From Cytophagaceae bacterium SCN 52-12 (GTDB lineage Bacteria; Bacteroidota; Bacteroidia; Cytophagales; Spirosomataceae): a stretch of DNA of 52,584 bases. Positions 35,847 through 45,120 of the stretch are shown here, in pieces (position 1 is the stretch's first letter; each line of letters begins with the position of its first letter). Under the pieces are notes generated by a model. It saw only the letters and a program-made list of their open reading frames with translations. It was not told where the DNA came from and did not search any database. The translations under genes were made by a program, and so were the position numbers. Where the stretch lies: the NCBI GenBank assembly GCA_001724175.1, contig MEDT01000073.1, forward strand, positions 1-52,584, in the 5' to 3' direction.

Positions 35847-37058
35847 ATGGATCATTCAATTAACCGACGTAAATTCCTGGCTTTGACCGGAGCCGCCTCG
35901 GCCGCTATCATCTCACCAAGGTTTGCATTTGCCGCTCCTTTCACCTCCGACCGCAAGCTCAGGATCGGCGTGATAGGGGGACGGTTCGGTCTCGGCTTTT
36001 TTTTCAACGAGCATCCGAATTGTACGGTAGAAGCCGTCAGCGACCTCCTGCCTGAGCGCAGGCAGGCGCTTATGAAAACCTACAAGTGCGAGAAGTCCTA
36101 CGAATCGCTGGAAAAGCTGCTGAAAGATCCGAAAATAGAGGCCGTGGCCCTGTTCACGCCAGCTCCCGATCATGCCCGGCACGTCATTCAATCGCTCAAT
36201 GCAGGCAAGCACGTGCTTTGCGCAGTGCCTGCCGCAATGAGCATCCGGGAATGCTACGAAGTGCTCGAAGCGGTACAGCGCACAGGCCTTACCTATATGA
36301 TGGCGGAAACGTCGGTTTACCGGCAGGATACCATCTCGGCCAAAAAAATGTTTAAGGAGGGGAAATTCGGCACCATTTTCAGCAGCGCGGCCCAGTACTA
36401 TCATCCCGGTCTTGAAGTGTTGTATTTTGAAAAAAACGGCAAGCCCACCTGGCGGCACGGGCTTCCGCCGATGCTCTACCCTACCCATACTACCGCCTTC
36501 CTGGTAGCCGTAACGGGAGAAAGGCTTACACACGTAACATGCCAGGGCTGGGGCGATGACAGTCCCGTATTGAAAGGCAACCCGTACAAAAATCCCTTCT
36601 GGAACGAGACCGCCTTTTTCAAAACCAATCTCGGGCATGCCTTTACCGGTGAGGTATGCTGGAAAGGCGCGCTGGTAGGTTGCGAGCGCGGCGAGTGGCA
36701 CGGCGACAAAATGAGCTTCTATGCAGGCTATAAAGGAGTCGATGTCCACCAGGTGCATGCCACCGAGAAAGAAGGGACCGACGACGGCGGGTTCAAGATC
36801 GCCGAGCCGGAAATGACGCCTTACAAGCAGACATTGTGGTGGCAGACCGATGCCCTGCCTGCTCCCATGCGCCACAACAGCGGCCACGGGGGGAGCCATA
36901 CGTTCATCACGCACGAATGGATAGATTCGATCATCAGCAACCGCGTACCGGAGGTCAATATCTACGAAGCCCTGGCATACACCGCTCCCGGCATTATCGC
37001 TCACCAGTCGGCGCTGAACGACGGGGAATACCTGAGAATACCCAACTTTGACAAGTAA
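35847..37058 (+). CDS. Tat-exported Gfo/Idh/MocA protein lacking catalytic Lys
   Basis: A 403-residue periplasmic protein with Tat signal NRRKFLALTGAASAA and a likely cleavage after AFA (residue 29). The Rossmann loop is altered to GVIGGRFGLGFF. The EKP position reads CAVPAA (Val127). It shares AETSVYRQD, the AQYYHPG block and GHGGSHTFITHEW with its upstream neighbour 20 nt away, so the two are tandem paralogues. Perhaps they form a heteromer. Substrate unknown. Confidence 0.82.
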   Translation: MDHSINRRKFLALTGAASAAIISPRFAFAAPFTSDRKLRIGVIGGRFGLGFFFNEHPNCTVEAVSDLLPERRQALMKTYKCEKSYESLEKLLKDPKIEAVALFTPAPDHARHVIQSLNAGKHVLCAVPAAMSIRECYEVLEAVQRTGLTYMMAETSVYRQDTISAKKMFKEGKFGTIFSSAAQYYHPGLEVLYFEKNGKPTWRHGLPPMLYPTHTTAFLVAVTGERLTHVTCQGWGDDSPVLKGNPYKNPFWNETAFFKTNLGHAFTGEVCWKGALVGCERGEWHGDKMSFYAGYKGVDVHQVHATEKEGTDDGGFKIAEPEMTPYKQTLWWQTDALPAPMRHNSGHGGSHTFITHEWIDSIISNRVPEVNIYEALAYTAPGIIAHQSALNDGEYLRIPNFDK

Positions 37059-37122
37059 GCAGCAGCTATTCCTGAATCGATCCGAAAAGTATCCGCTTTC
37101 AATTATCAACTTACACAGTATC

Positions 37123-38475
37123 ATGAACAAAACATGGCCGCAATCTTCCCAGCTGTTAAAACAAAATGAAAAATGGATCCCGGGCGGGGTTGTCTCTCTC
37201 AACCGCAAGTCCGATCCCAATATCTGCTTTGCAAAAGGACAGGGAAGTCACGCCTGGGACCTGGAAGGCAACCGTTACATCGACTACCAGGCCGGCTTCG
37301 CCGCCTCCTTTCTCGGCCATAACGATCCGGATGTGAACAATGCCGTAAAGGAAACGCTGACATCGGGCAGCATCCTGATGGGGGCCGGCCCGACCGACAT
37401 CGAAGGACGCTTCGCAGAGCTCTTCTGCCAGTCGGTACCGACCGCCGAAAGCATCCAGATCACGACGACCGGGTCAGAGGCCACCTACCATGCGATCCGC
37501 CTGGCGAGGGCGATTACCGGCCGCGATCATATCATCGTGATGCAGGGCGGCTATAACGGCTGGCATAATGACGTCTCCTGTAATGTCATCAGCGCGCTTC
37601 AGGATGTCGGGGAGCGGGTAAGTCCCGGGGAATACCCCTTCGACGCCGGTTCAGCAGGGATCCCGGCAGTACATAAGTCGCTGGTGCATGTGATCAACTT
37701 TAACGACCTCGAATCGGTAGAGTACGTCATTAAACGCTATCCTGTGGCCTGTATCATCACCGAGCCGATCCTTCAGAACATCGGCATCGTGAAGCCGCTG
37801 CCCGGCTATCTGGAATCGCTCCGGAAGCTGGCCGACGAAAATGGCTTCCTGCTTGTTTTCGACGAGGTCAAAACCGGCTTCCGGCACGCTTTGGGCGGGT
37901 ACCAGAGCATTTGCGGCGTGACGCCCGACCTGAGCACTTTCGGCAAAGCTGTAGCAAACGGGTATCCGCTGGGTGTAATTGCAGGGAAGAAAAAATACAT
38001 GGACTACTTTATTCATCCGGAAAAATCGAAAAGGGTGCTGATCGCAGGCACCTTCAATGCTTTCCCGCTTACAACTGCCGCGGCCATCGCCACTATCGAA
38101 AAGCTGGCTTCGCCGGAGCACGGGGTCTACCGGCACGTCTATGAGCTGGGGCAAATGATGGAAGACGGGTTGAACGATATTTTTTCTTCCTTCGATATTC
38201 CTTTCCATGTGGCACGCGAAGGTTCCGCTTTCTGCACCTACTTCATGGACCACGCCCCGGTGGATTACCACGACGTCCTTAAAAATCACGACTTCGATTT
38301 TGACAGGAAATACCGGCTGGAGCTGATCGGGAAAGGGATTTTCAATTTCCCGCTGCCGATCAAGCAGGGCAGCGTCTCTTTTGCCCATTCCAAAGCCGAC
38401 ATCGAGGAAACGCTCGATAAAACAAAAGAAGTGGCAGGATACCTGCTGGAGGGTAAAACCGTTGCAAGCGCATAG
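37123..38475 (+). CDS. class III PLP aminotransferase (glutamate-1-semialdehyde aminomutase-like)
   Basis: About 450 residues from the ATG at 37123; the frame opens at 37048 inside the preceding gene. Fold type I PLP enzyme: WDLEGNRYIDYQAGF, TTGSEATYHAIRLAR (phosphate-binding), QGGYNGWHND, LVFDEVKTGFR (Asp to the pyridine nitrogen), and STFGKAVANGYPLG with the Schiff-base Lys. Such enzymes aminate or move amino groups on keto-sugars and aldehydes. Here it could act on an amino-sugar-derived intermediate. It is followed after 3 nt by the dehydratase gene. Confidence 0.88.
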   Translation: MNKTWPQSSQLLKQNEKWIPGGVVSLNRKSDPNICFAKGQGSHAWDLEGNRYIDYQAGFAASFLGHNDPDVNNAVKETLTSGSILMGAGPTDIEGRFAELFCQSVPTAESIQITTTGSEATYHAIRLARAITGRDHIIVMQGGYNGWHNDVSCNVISALQDVGERVSPGEYPFDAGSAGIPAVHKSLVHVINFNDLESVEYVIKRYPVACIITEPILQNIGIVKPLPGYLESLRKLADENGFLLVFDEVKTGFRHALGGYQSICGVTPDLSTFGKAVANGYPLGVIAGKKKYMDYFIHPEKSKRVLIAGTFNAFPLTTAAAIATIEKLASPEHGVYRHVYELGQMMEDGLNDIFSSFDIPFHVAREGSAFCTYFMDHAPVDYHDVLKNHDFDFDRKYRLELIGKGIFNFPLPIKQGSVSFAHSKADIEETLDKTKEVAGYLLEGKTVASA

Positions 38476-38478
38476 TTT

Positions 38479-39657
38479 ATGAAGATCACCTCCATAGAAA
38501 CAAAGATCTGCCACGCACGCATGCGTAACTGGATTTTTGTGAAGGTAAATACCGACCAGCCCGGACTATGGGGCTGGGGTGAAGCGACGCTCGAATGGCA
38601 TACGCGTGCCGTGGCAGGCGCTATCGAAGACATCTCGACGCTCCTGATCGGCGAGGATCCGCGACGCATCGAGCATCTCTGGCAGATGATGTACCGCCAG
38701 CATTTCTGGCACGGCAACGGTATTGTAAGAGGTACGGCCATCAGCGGGATCGATATTGCGCTCTGGGATATCGCCGGGAAGATCCACGGTGTGCCCTGTC
38801 ATGAATTATGGGGCGGGAAGGTCAGGGACTACATCCGGCTCTATTGTCACCTCGGCGGCGGCAAGATGGAAGATTTTTACGAAACAGGCCGCAATGACGC
38901 CAAACGGTTCGGCGAGCTGGCGCAGCAGGCCGTAGAGGAGGGATTTACCGCTTTCAAGTCAATGGCGGTACCCGAAACCATGTCGCTCGAAGGGCTTCGC
39001 CCTATCCGCTATGCCGAAGCCTGCGTAGCGGCCATGCGCGAGGCGGTAGGCGACGATATCGACATCATGGTCGACTGCCATGCCCGTCCCTCGCCGCGAA
39101 TGGGTATGATGTTCGCCAGGGCGCTGGAACCCTACGGATTATATTTCTTCGAAGAACCGTGCTGGCCCGAAACGATGGAAGACATCGCTTTGATCCAGAG
39201 GGCAGTCAGTACCCCGATCGCTACCGGTGAGCGGCTGATCAGCATCCATGCCTTCCGCGAGCTCTTTGAAAAGAGGGCTGCAAGCGTTATCCAGCCGGAC
39301 ATTACTCATTGCGGAGGTCTTACCGAGGTAAGGCGCATCGCGTCAATGGCGGAAGCGTACAGGGTTTCGGTAGCCCCTCATAACCCGCAGGGGCCGGTCA
39401 GCACTGCGGCCTCTATCGAGTTCGGCTTCTCGGCGCCTTCCTACATCATTTGCGAAAGCGTGCACAGCGATGTGCCCTGGCGTCAGGATGTGGTGCAGGA
39501 AGGATTTTCGGTAGAAAAGGAAGGCCGGATCGTCAGGCCGAACACCCGTCCGGGGCTCGGTATCGAGATCAACGAAGAGGAAGTCCGTAAACATCCTTTC
39601 CAGCAGGAAGTACTTCAGCGTTCGTTCTACAGGGACGGCAGCGTCGGCGACTGGTAA
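38479..39657 (+). CDS. enolase-superfamily sugar-acid dehydratase (galactonate/mannonate dehydratase-like)
   Basis: The 392-residue protein has the two-domain mandelate racemase/muconate lactonizing form. Metal ligands are visible in MVDCHARPS (Asp, with the catalytic His two residues on), FFEEPCWPE (Glu) and TGERL (Glu). The C-terminal catalytic His is in APHNPQGP. This matches the GalD/ManD group that dehydrates aldonic acids to 2-keto-3-deoxy acids. Cytosolic, no signal. It implies that the sugar is oxidised to an acid before breakdown. GntR/FCD regulators often accompany such enzymes. Confidence 0.88.
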   Translation: MKITSIETKICHARMRNWIFVKVNTDQPGLWGWGEATLEWHTRAVAGAIEDISTLLIGEDPRRIEHLWQMMYRQHFWHGNGIVRGTAISGIDIALWDIAGKIHGVPCHELWGGKVRDYIRLYCHLGGGKMEDFYETGRNDAKRFGELAQQAVEEGFTAFKSMAVPETMSLEGLRPIRYAEACVAAMREAVGDDIDIMVDCHARPSPRMGMMFARALEPYGLYFFEEPCWPETMEDIALIQRAVSTPIATGERLISIHAFRELFEKRAASVIQPDITHCGGLTEVRRIASMAEAYRVSVAPHNPQGPVSTAASIEFGFSAPSYIICESVHSDVPWRQDVVQEGFSVEKEGRIVRPNTRPGLGIEINEEEVRKHPFQQEVLQRSFYRDGSVGDW

Positions 39658-39663
39658 TTTCCG

Positions 39664-39745
39664 GCCCTGAAAGGGCACCATACCTTAGCCCCGCAGGGGC
39701 GATACGTGCATTACCCCGGGTAAGCGCAGCGAAGCCCCGGGGGTT
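39664..39745. repeat. GC-rich element with three hairpins, copy 2
   Basis: Three consecutive palindromes: GCCCTGAAAGGGC (39664-39676), GCCCCGCAGGGGC (39688-39700), and CCCCGG (39714-39719) pairing with CCGGGG (39737-39742) around TAAGCGCAGCGAAG. Parts match the 24962-25012 element. It resembles REP-type repeats seen between genes in Bacteroidota, and sits between the dehydratase and SDR genes. Confidence 0.6.
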
Positions 39746-39761
39746 TAACCCCATAATAACC

Positions 39762-40535
39762 ATGAGTAAGCTTCCATTCAGCGGCCGTACGGCCATCATC
39801 AGCGGCGGCCTGGGCGACATCGGCCGGAGCATCGCCCGCGCGCTCGCTGAAAAGGGCGCGAATGTAGCGCTCGGCGACCTGCAGCCGTCAGAACGTGCTG
39901 CAGCGTTCCTTGACGAACTCCAAAGCCTTGGGATAAGGGCTCTTTATACGGAGCTCGACGTGTCGGACGCCGTCCAGGTAAAAAACTGGGTCGACGAATG
40001 CGAAAAGGCGCTGGGTATTCCCGATATCGTCATCGCTAATGCCGCTACCGTTACGCTGGCGACCGTCCATGAAATCACACCCGAGCAGTGGGACCGCGAG
40101 CTGCGCGTTAACCTTTATGGCCCGTTCTTCCTGTCCAAATATGCCAGTGAAAAGATGGTCACGGCCAAAATACCCGGACATATCGCGCTGATCGGCAGCT
40201 GGGCTGCTCATGTGGTGCACGCGCATATACCTGCCTACAGCGTTTCCAAAGCGGGATTACGCATGCTGGGAAAGTGTCTTGCGCTGGAGCTCGCCCCGCA
40301 TGGCATCCTGGTAAACGAGATCGCGCCGGGCTACGTGGAGGCCGGCCTTACCGCGCAGATCTGGAAAACAAATCCTTCGCTCAAAGAGCAATCAGAAGGC
40401 AAGGTACCTTTGAAAAGGCTGATCGGCGCCGACGAAGTAGCAGCGCAGGTGCTTCATGTATGCGACAATTCCAACCGGCATATGACGGGCGGCACGCTGC
40501 TGATGGACGGAGGGTTGTCTCTTTTATCGGTGTAA
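39762..40535 (+). CDS. short-chain dehydrogenase/reductase (SDR)
   Basis: A 257-residue cytosolic classical SDR: GGLGDIGRS (TGxxxGxG-type cofactor loop), LGDLQ after the second strand (Asp favours NAD), VIANAAT, the catalytic Ser in LIGSWAA, YSVSKAG (Tyr and Lys), and a C-terminal MTGGTLLMDGGLSLL. It would oxidise or reduce a sugar-derived alcohol. It lies 104 nt downstream of the dehydratase and 99 nt before the ceramidase-like gene, within the same plus-strand run. Confidence 0.9.
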   Translation: MSKLPFSGRTAIISGGLGDIGRSIARALAEKGANVALGDLQPSERAAAFLDELQSLGIRALYTELDVSDAVQVKNWVDECEKALGIPDIVIANAATVTLATVHEITPEQWDRELRVNLYGPFFLSKYASEKMVTAKIPGHIALIGSWAAHVVHAHIPAYSVSKAGLRMLGKCLALELAPHGILVNEIAPGYVEAGLTAQIWKTNPSLKEQSEGKVPLKRLIGADEVAAQVLHVCDNSNRHMTGGTLLMDGGLSLLSV

Positions 40536-40634
40536 TAATGAGGCAACTATTCAAACAAGCCCGACAGCCGATTTCTGACAGCTGATAGCCTAAAAAAGCC
40601 AATCACCTTTAACCCGAAAAACACTTTGACAAAT

Positions 40635-42014
40635 ATGCTCCGGGCAGCCCCGCCCGCCCCGGAATTCCAGGGGTACATCGGGGTAAGCCGAAAAGACATC
40701 ACGCCGCCCGTCGGTATCTATGCCCGTAACTGGGGCGCTGCTACCCACGATGTGGCCGAAGGCATTCATCGTCCCATGACCCTGACCTGCGTCACTTTCC
40801 GGCAGGAGCAGGCTGCCCCTCCTCTCGTGCTGATCGGGGCCGATCTCGGATGGTGGAAAAACGCTGCCCATGAGCGCGTATTACGCGAGTCGATACTGGA
40901 AGCCGTTTCATTGCCGGCGTCCGATCTCATGTTTTGCCTTTCTCATACGCACGCCGGGCCGGGTATCTGCCTGGACGACGAGCGCAAACCGGGCGGGCAC
41001 CTGATCAGGCCCTATTTCGATCACCTGATCAAAACGTCGGTCGAAGCCATCCGGGAAGCGCTTGATGCCGGCCGCCCGGCTATTCTTACCTGGAAATACG
41101 GCGAATGCAATCTCGCGGTCAACAGGGATTTTCCAGACCCCGACGGCGAAAGAATACTGACGGGCTACAATCCCGGGGCGCCCGCGGACAATACCCTCCT
41201 GGTCGGGCGGATCACCGACCCAGACGGCAGGATCACCGGCATGCTGGTCAACTACGCCTGCCATCCTACCACGCTGGCCTGGCAGAACAAGCTCATTTCG
41301 CCCGACTACATCGGGGCTATGAGAGCCGTTGCCGAAGCAAGCACGGGAGCGCCCTGCCTCTTCCTTCAGGGGGCTTCGGGAGAAGTTTCCCCGCCTCAGC
41401 AATTTACCGGCGATACGGCGCTTGCCGACCGCTACGGACGCCAGCTCGGGTATTCGGTACTGTCAGTTCTCGAATCCATGGAAGCTCCGGCGACGCGGCT
41501 GGTCTATAAAGGTGTCGTAGAGTCAGGCGCCTCCCTGGCCATGTGGGAGCCCGGACCCGCCGGTACTTCCGGAGCGCTGAAGGCCGTTATGACGCATGTA
41601 GAATACCCGCTTAAAGATTTCCCCGCGCTCGCAGAGCTGGAAGCCGAATGGTCTGCCTGTGCCGACCATGTGTTGAGGGAACGCCTCTGGAGAAAAATAT
41701 GCATCCGCAGGGCGATCGGCGACGGTGAGCGTGCCCAGATCCCTTTGTGGGTCTGGAAGCTGGGTCGTTCGATACTCGTCGGGCAGCCCAACGAAGCGTA
41801 TACCGAATTCCAGACCGGATTGCGGGATCAATACCCCGATCATGCGATAGCCGTCATGAACCTTACCAACGGCTCGGTGGGCTACCTGCCGCCGCGACCT
41901 CTCTATGAGCTCAACGCCTATGCAGTCTGGCAGACGCCCTTCGCCGCCGGATCATTCGATCTCCTGAAGCAAACCACCGCCGATATCGTCAGAAACCTTA
42001 TTTCCGCTCCCTGA
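40635..42014 (+). CDS. neutral/alkaline ceramidase-like protein without signal peptide
   Basis: About 459 residues from the ATG at 40635; a TTG at 40626 is possible. It matches the N-terminal catalytic domain of neutral/alkaline non-lysosomal ceramidases: GVSRKDITPPVG, LSHTHAGPG (zinc His), VNYACHPTTL and FLQGASGEVSPPQ. It is shorter than secreted ceramidases (about 650-700 residues) and has no signal. In sugar loci such proteins probably hydrolyse something other than ceramide. Its TGA overlaps the ATG of the symporter gene by one base, so translation is coupled. Confidence 0.75.
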   Translation: MLRAAPPAPEFQGYIGVSRKDITPPVGIYARNWGAATHDVAEGIHRPMTLTCVTFRQEQAAPPLVLIGADLGWWKNAAHERVLRESILEAVSLPASDLMFCLSHTHAGPGICLDDERKPGGHLIRPYFDHLIKTSVEAIREALDAGRPAILTWKYGECNLAVNRDFPDPDGERILTGYNPGAPADNTLLVGRITDPDGRITGMLVNYACHPTTLAWQNKLISPDYIGAMRAVAEASTGAPCLFLQGASGEVSPPQQFTGDTALADRYGRQLGYSVLSVLESMEAPATRLVYKGVVESGASLAMWEPGPAGTSGALKAVMTHVEYPLKDFPALAELEAEWSACADHVLRERLWRKICIRRAIGDGERAQIPLWVWKLGRSILVGQPNEAYTEFQTGLRDQYPDHAIAVMNLTNGSVGYLPPRPLYELNAYAVWQTPFAAGSFDLLKQTTADIVRNLISAP

Positions 42015-43585
42015 TGGACATCAATCTTTCTACCCTCGACCTGGCCATCTTCGGCATCTACATCCTGGGGGTCCTGCTGCTGGGACTGTACGCATCGCGC
42101 AAAGGGAAGCAAACCAAACGCGATTACTTCCTGGCGGGCGACAAGCTTCCCTGGTGGATGATCGGGGGCAGCATTATCGCCGCCAACATCAGCAGCCATC
42201 ACCTTGTGGGAGCTATGGGAGCGGCATACGACCGCGGGTTTGTGGTGATCGCGATGGAATGGGGAGCCATCCTGGTGGGTTTCAATGCCCTGCTATGGAT
42301 TTTCCTGCCTTTTTACATACGCAACGGGTTCTATACCGTACCCGAGTTCCTTCAACGCCGTTTCGGCGCCGCAGCAAGGTCCGTATACGCGTTCCTCATC
42401 CTGCTCACCTATGTTTTTGTAGAGATCAGCGCCGTACTCTACCTGGGTGCGCTGGCGCTGCACGCCTTGCTCGGCATCCCGGTTTTCACAAGCGTGCTCG
42501 TGCTGGCTGCCCTGACCGGGATCTATACCATATTGGGCGGATTACGGGCCGTTATATGGACGGAAATGATGCAGCTCGGCATTCTTGTCATAGGCGGCGC
42601 CATCCTGACGGTCGCTACCATGAATGCGGCAGGAGGCATCGACGCGCTCACGGCGACGATGCAGGACTGGCACCTTTTTCTCCCCGCCGACGACCCGGAT
42701 TTTCCCTGGACGATGTACCTGGGGGGCGTTTTATGCATCAGCACTTTCTATTGCGCCACCAACCAGTTCATTGTGCAGCGCGTATTGGCCGCCAAAAACG
42801 AATGGCATGCGCGGATGGGTGTTATATTCGGCGACTACCTCAAATTCCTGGTGCCGCTCATCATAACGCTTCCCGCCCTTGTTGCCTATAAGATCGTTCC
42901 AGACCTCGAAAAGCCCGACCTGCTGTTTCCGATGCTGGTGAAAATGCTGCTTCCGTCGGGGCTTGTAGGACTGGTGATGGCCGGGCTGATCGCCGCGGTC
43001 ATGTCCCACCTTTCGGGAGCCATCAACTCCTGTACCACAATCCTCACCGTGGATGTCTACCTCGCATTCTTCAAAAAAGACGCATCCGAATCCGAGGCTG
43101 TCAGGTTCGGACGGCTGGCCGGTACGATCATCATCGTCCTGGGCATCCTGTGCACCATCCTGCTGATGAGCTACTCCGACAAGCCTATCTTCATTTACCT
43201 GATGAATGCCTATGGCCTGTTTACGCCCGGGATAGCCACTATGTTTTTGCTGGGGATCCTGTGGAAGCGGACCACAGAAGCCGGAGCCCTGACTGCCGGG
43301 CTGCTTACCATTCCCTTGTCGCTGCTGCTGGAATATTCCTTTCCTTCGATGCCTTTCTTCAACAGGACCGGTATAGTGTTCTGGATATGCATGCTGGCCT
43401 GTGCGGTCGTAAGCCTGGCGACAAAACCGAAAACCGAAGCCGAGCTGAAAGGATTGATATGGAGCAGGGAAAGCCTCACCCTTGAACCTCATGAAAAGGA
43501 GATGCAGCGGGGCTGGCGGAATCCTGCCATCTGGTGGGCGCTCATTACCGCGCTTGTGCTTTTCTTCTACATCAGGTTCCCGTAG
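42014..43585 (+). CDS. sodium:solute symporter (SSS family)
   Basis: A 523-residue inner-membrane protein with about 13-14 hydrophobic helices. SSS features: RDYFLAGDKLPWWMIGGSIIAANISSHHLVG, split here between 36 and 70, the TGIYTILGGLRAVIWTEMMQ block, NQFIVQRVLAAK, and AAVMSHLSGAINS. It imports a sugar, sugar acid or similar solute with sodium. Coupling to the ceramidase-like gene suggests that protein acts on the imported compound. Confidence 0.92.
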   Translation: MDINLSTLDLAIFGIYILGVLLLGLYASRKGKQTKRDYFLAGDKLPWWMIGGSIIAANISSHHLVGAMGAAYDRGFVVIAMEWGAILVGFNALLWIFLPFYIRNGFYTVPEFLQRRFGAAARSVYAFLILLTYVFVEISAVLYLGALALHALLGIPVFTSVLVLAALTGIYTILGGLRAVIWTEMMQLGILVIGGAILTVATMNAAGGIDALTATMQDWHLFLPADDPDFPWTMYLGGVLCISTFYCATNQFIVQRVLAAKNEWHARMGVIFGDYLKFLVPLIITLPALVAYKIVPDLEKPDLLFPMLVKMLLPSGLVGLVMAGLIAAVMSHLSGAINSCTTILTVDVYLAFFKKDASESEAVRFGRLAGTIIIVLGILCTILLMSYSDKPIFIYLMNAYGLFTPGIATMFLLGILWKRTTEAGALTAGLLTIPLSLLLEYSFPSMPFFNRTGIVFWICMLACAVVSLATKPKTEAELKGLIWSRESLTLEPHEKEMQRGWRNPAIWWALITALVLFFYIRFP

Positions 43586-43632
43586 CCGGCTTCCTATTTA
43601 ACGCTATTTCCCGTCACCAAAACCCGTTTACC

Positions 43633-45045
43633 ATGAATTCAGCCGACCATACTCCAAGAAGAGAATTTATCAGGTCCCTGGGAACCGCTTCCCTGGCCAT
43701 CGGCGCCGTATCGGGCCTCGCAGCCCAAAGCATCGCCGGAAAAAACAAAGAAAGTGCTTACGGCAAGCCCCTGTTCAATATGAGCGGTTATGCCGCCCCT
43801 CCGCTGGAGCATATCCGCGTAGGGATAGTAGGCCTGGGCGGCAGGGGAACGGGCGCTCTCCAGCGTTTGCTGAAAATAAAAGGAGTGGAAATTATCGCTT
43901 TATGCGACCTCCGCGAAAGCCAGATCGCAAAAGGGATCGGCCTGGCGAAAAAAGCCGGCCATAAACCCGACGGCTATCATACCGACCCGGAAGCCTGGAA
44001 AAAATTATGTGAGCGGAAAGACATCGACCTGGTCTATATCCTGACGCCCTGGCATCTGCATACTCCGATAGCCGTATTTTCCATGAATCACGACAAGCAC
44101 GTATTTGTGGAAGTGCCGGCCGCTACGACGCTCGAAGAGTGCTGGGAGCTGGTCAATACATCTGAAAAAACAAAAAAGCATTGTATCCAGGTAGAAAACT
44201 GTTGCTATGATTTCACGGAAATGCTGGTCCTGAACATGGCCCAGCAAGGGTATTTCGGTGAAATCGTACATGGCGAGGGCGCTTACATCCACGACCTGGC
44301 CGAGCTGATACTCGGAGACCGCTTTTACCAGAAATGGGAGCTGAAGCAGGCTGTCGGCAAAATGGGCAACCTCTATCCTACCCACGGCTTGGGACCGATC
44401 TGCCAGGTGATGAACATCAATCGCGGCGACCAGATGGAGTACCTTACGTCGGTATCTACCAATGACTTTACAATGGCACAAATGATCAGGGACAAGGTCG
44501 GGCAGGACAGCAGCCTCCGGGAGTTTGTCGGCAAGCCTGTCAACGGCAATATGAACACCACGACCATACGGACGGTAAAAGGAAAGACCATTGTCGTGCA
44601 ATATGATGTTTCATCCGTACGTCCCTATACCCGCATTCACCTGGTGAGTGGTACAAAAGGAGCGGCGCTCAAGTATCCTCTCCCTGCCAGGATCGCGAAC
44701 GGTCACGAATGGCTGAACGAAGAAGAATATAAAAAGCTGGAAGAAAAGTTCACCCCGCCGATTATCCGGAAAATCGGGGAAATAGCCCAGAAGGTAGGCG
44801 GCCACGGCGGTATAGACTTCCTGATGGACTGGCGCAATATCGATTGCCTGAGAAACGGCCTGGCGATGGACCAGGACGTGTATGATGCTGCCTTGTGGAG
44901 CTCCGTCACCCCGCTCAGCATTGCGTCGGTAGCCGACAGGTCCAATTCGGTGGACGTCCCCGATTTTACCAGGGGAAACTGGAAGACGAATACCCCGGTC
45001 GATTTGTCGCTGAAGACCGGCGGGAATACCGTTGTCCTGGAATAG
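43633..45045 (+). CDS. Tat-exported Gfo/Idh/MocA protein, GH109-like
   Basis: About 470 residues from the ATG at 43633; the frame extends upstream within the symporter gene. Tat signal PRREFIRSLGTASLA. Rossmann VGIVGLGGRGTG. The EKP position reads FVEVPAAT (Val161). YIHDL, MGNLYPTHGLGP, HGGIDFLMDWRNIDCLRNG and VPDFTRGNW are the recurring blocks of GH109 alpha-N-acetylgalactosaminidases. GH109 enzymes use bound NAD+ to oxidise C3, eliminate the glycoside and re-reduce. A periplasmic NAD-dependent glycosidase on a hexosamine or hexose glycoside is therefore likely. Confidence 0.85.
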   Translation: MNSADHTPRREFIRSLGTASLAIGAVSGLAAQSIAGKNKESAYGKPLFNMSGYAAPPLEHIRVGIVGLGGRGTGALQRLLKIKGVEIIALCDLRESQIAKGIGLAKKAGHKPDGYHTDPEAWKKLCERKDIDLVYILTPWHLHTPIAVFSMNHDKHVFVEVPAATTLEECWELVNTSEKTKKHCIQVENCCYDFTEMLVLNMAQQGYFGEIVHGEGAYIHDLAELILGDRFYQKWELKQAVGKMGNLYPTHGLGPICQVMNINRGDQMEYLTSVSTNDFTMAQMIRDKVGQDSSLREFVGKPVNGNMNTTTIRTVKGKTIVVQYDVSSVRPYTRIHLVSGTKGAALKYPLPARIANGHEWLNEEEYKKLEEKFTPPIIRKIGEIAQKVGGHGGIDFLMDWRNIDCLRNGLAMDQDVYDAALWSSVTPLSIASVADRSNSVDVPDFTRGNWKTNTPVDLSLKTGGNTVVLE

Positions 45046-45120
45046 GATCGGATTCGTATGGTAATTTTGGTAGTTTTGGCGTATTGTATAGATGATCATC
45101 GGACCGATAACCTTATTTTG

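Noticed and set aside
35913..37220. 435-residue minus-strand open frame opposite the MocA gene
   Set aside because: It is antisense to a gene with Tat signal and family motifs and has no domain of its own.
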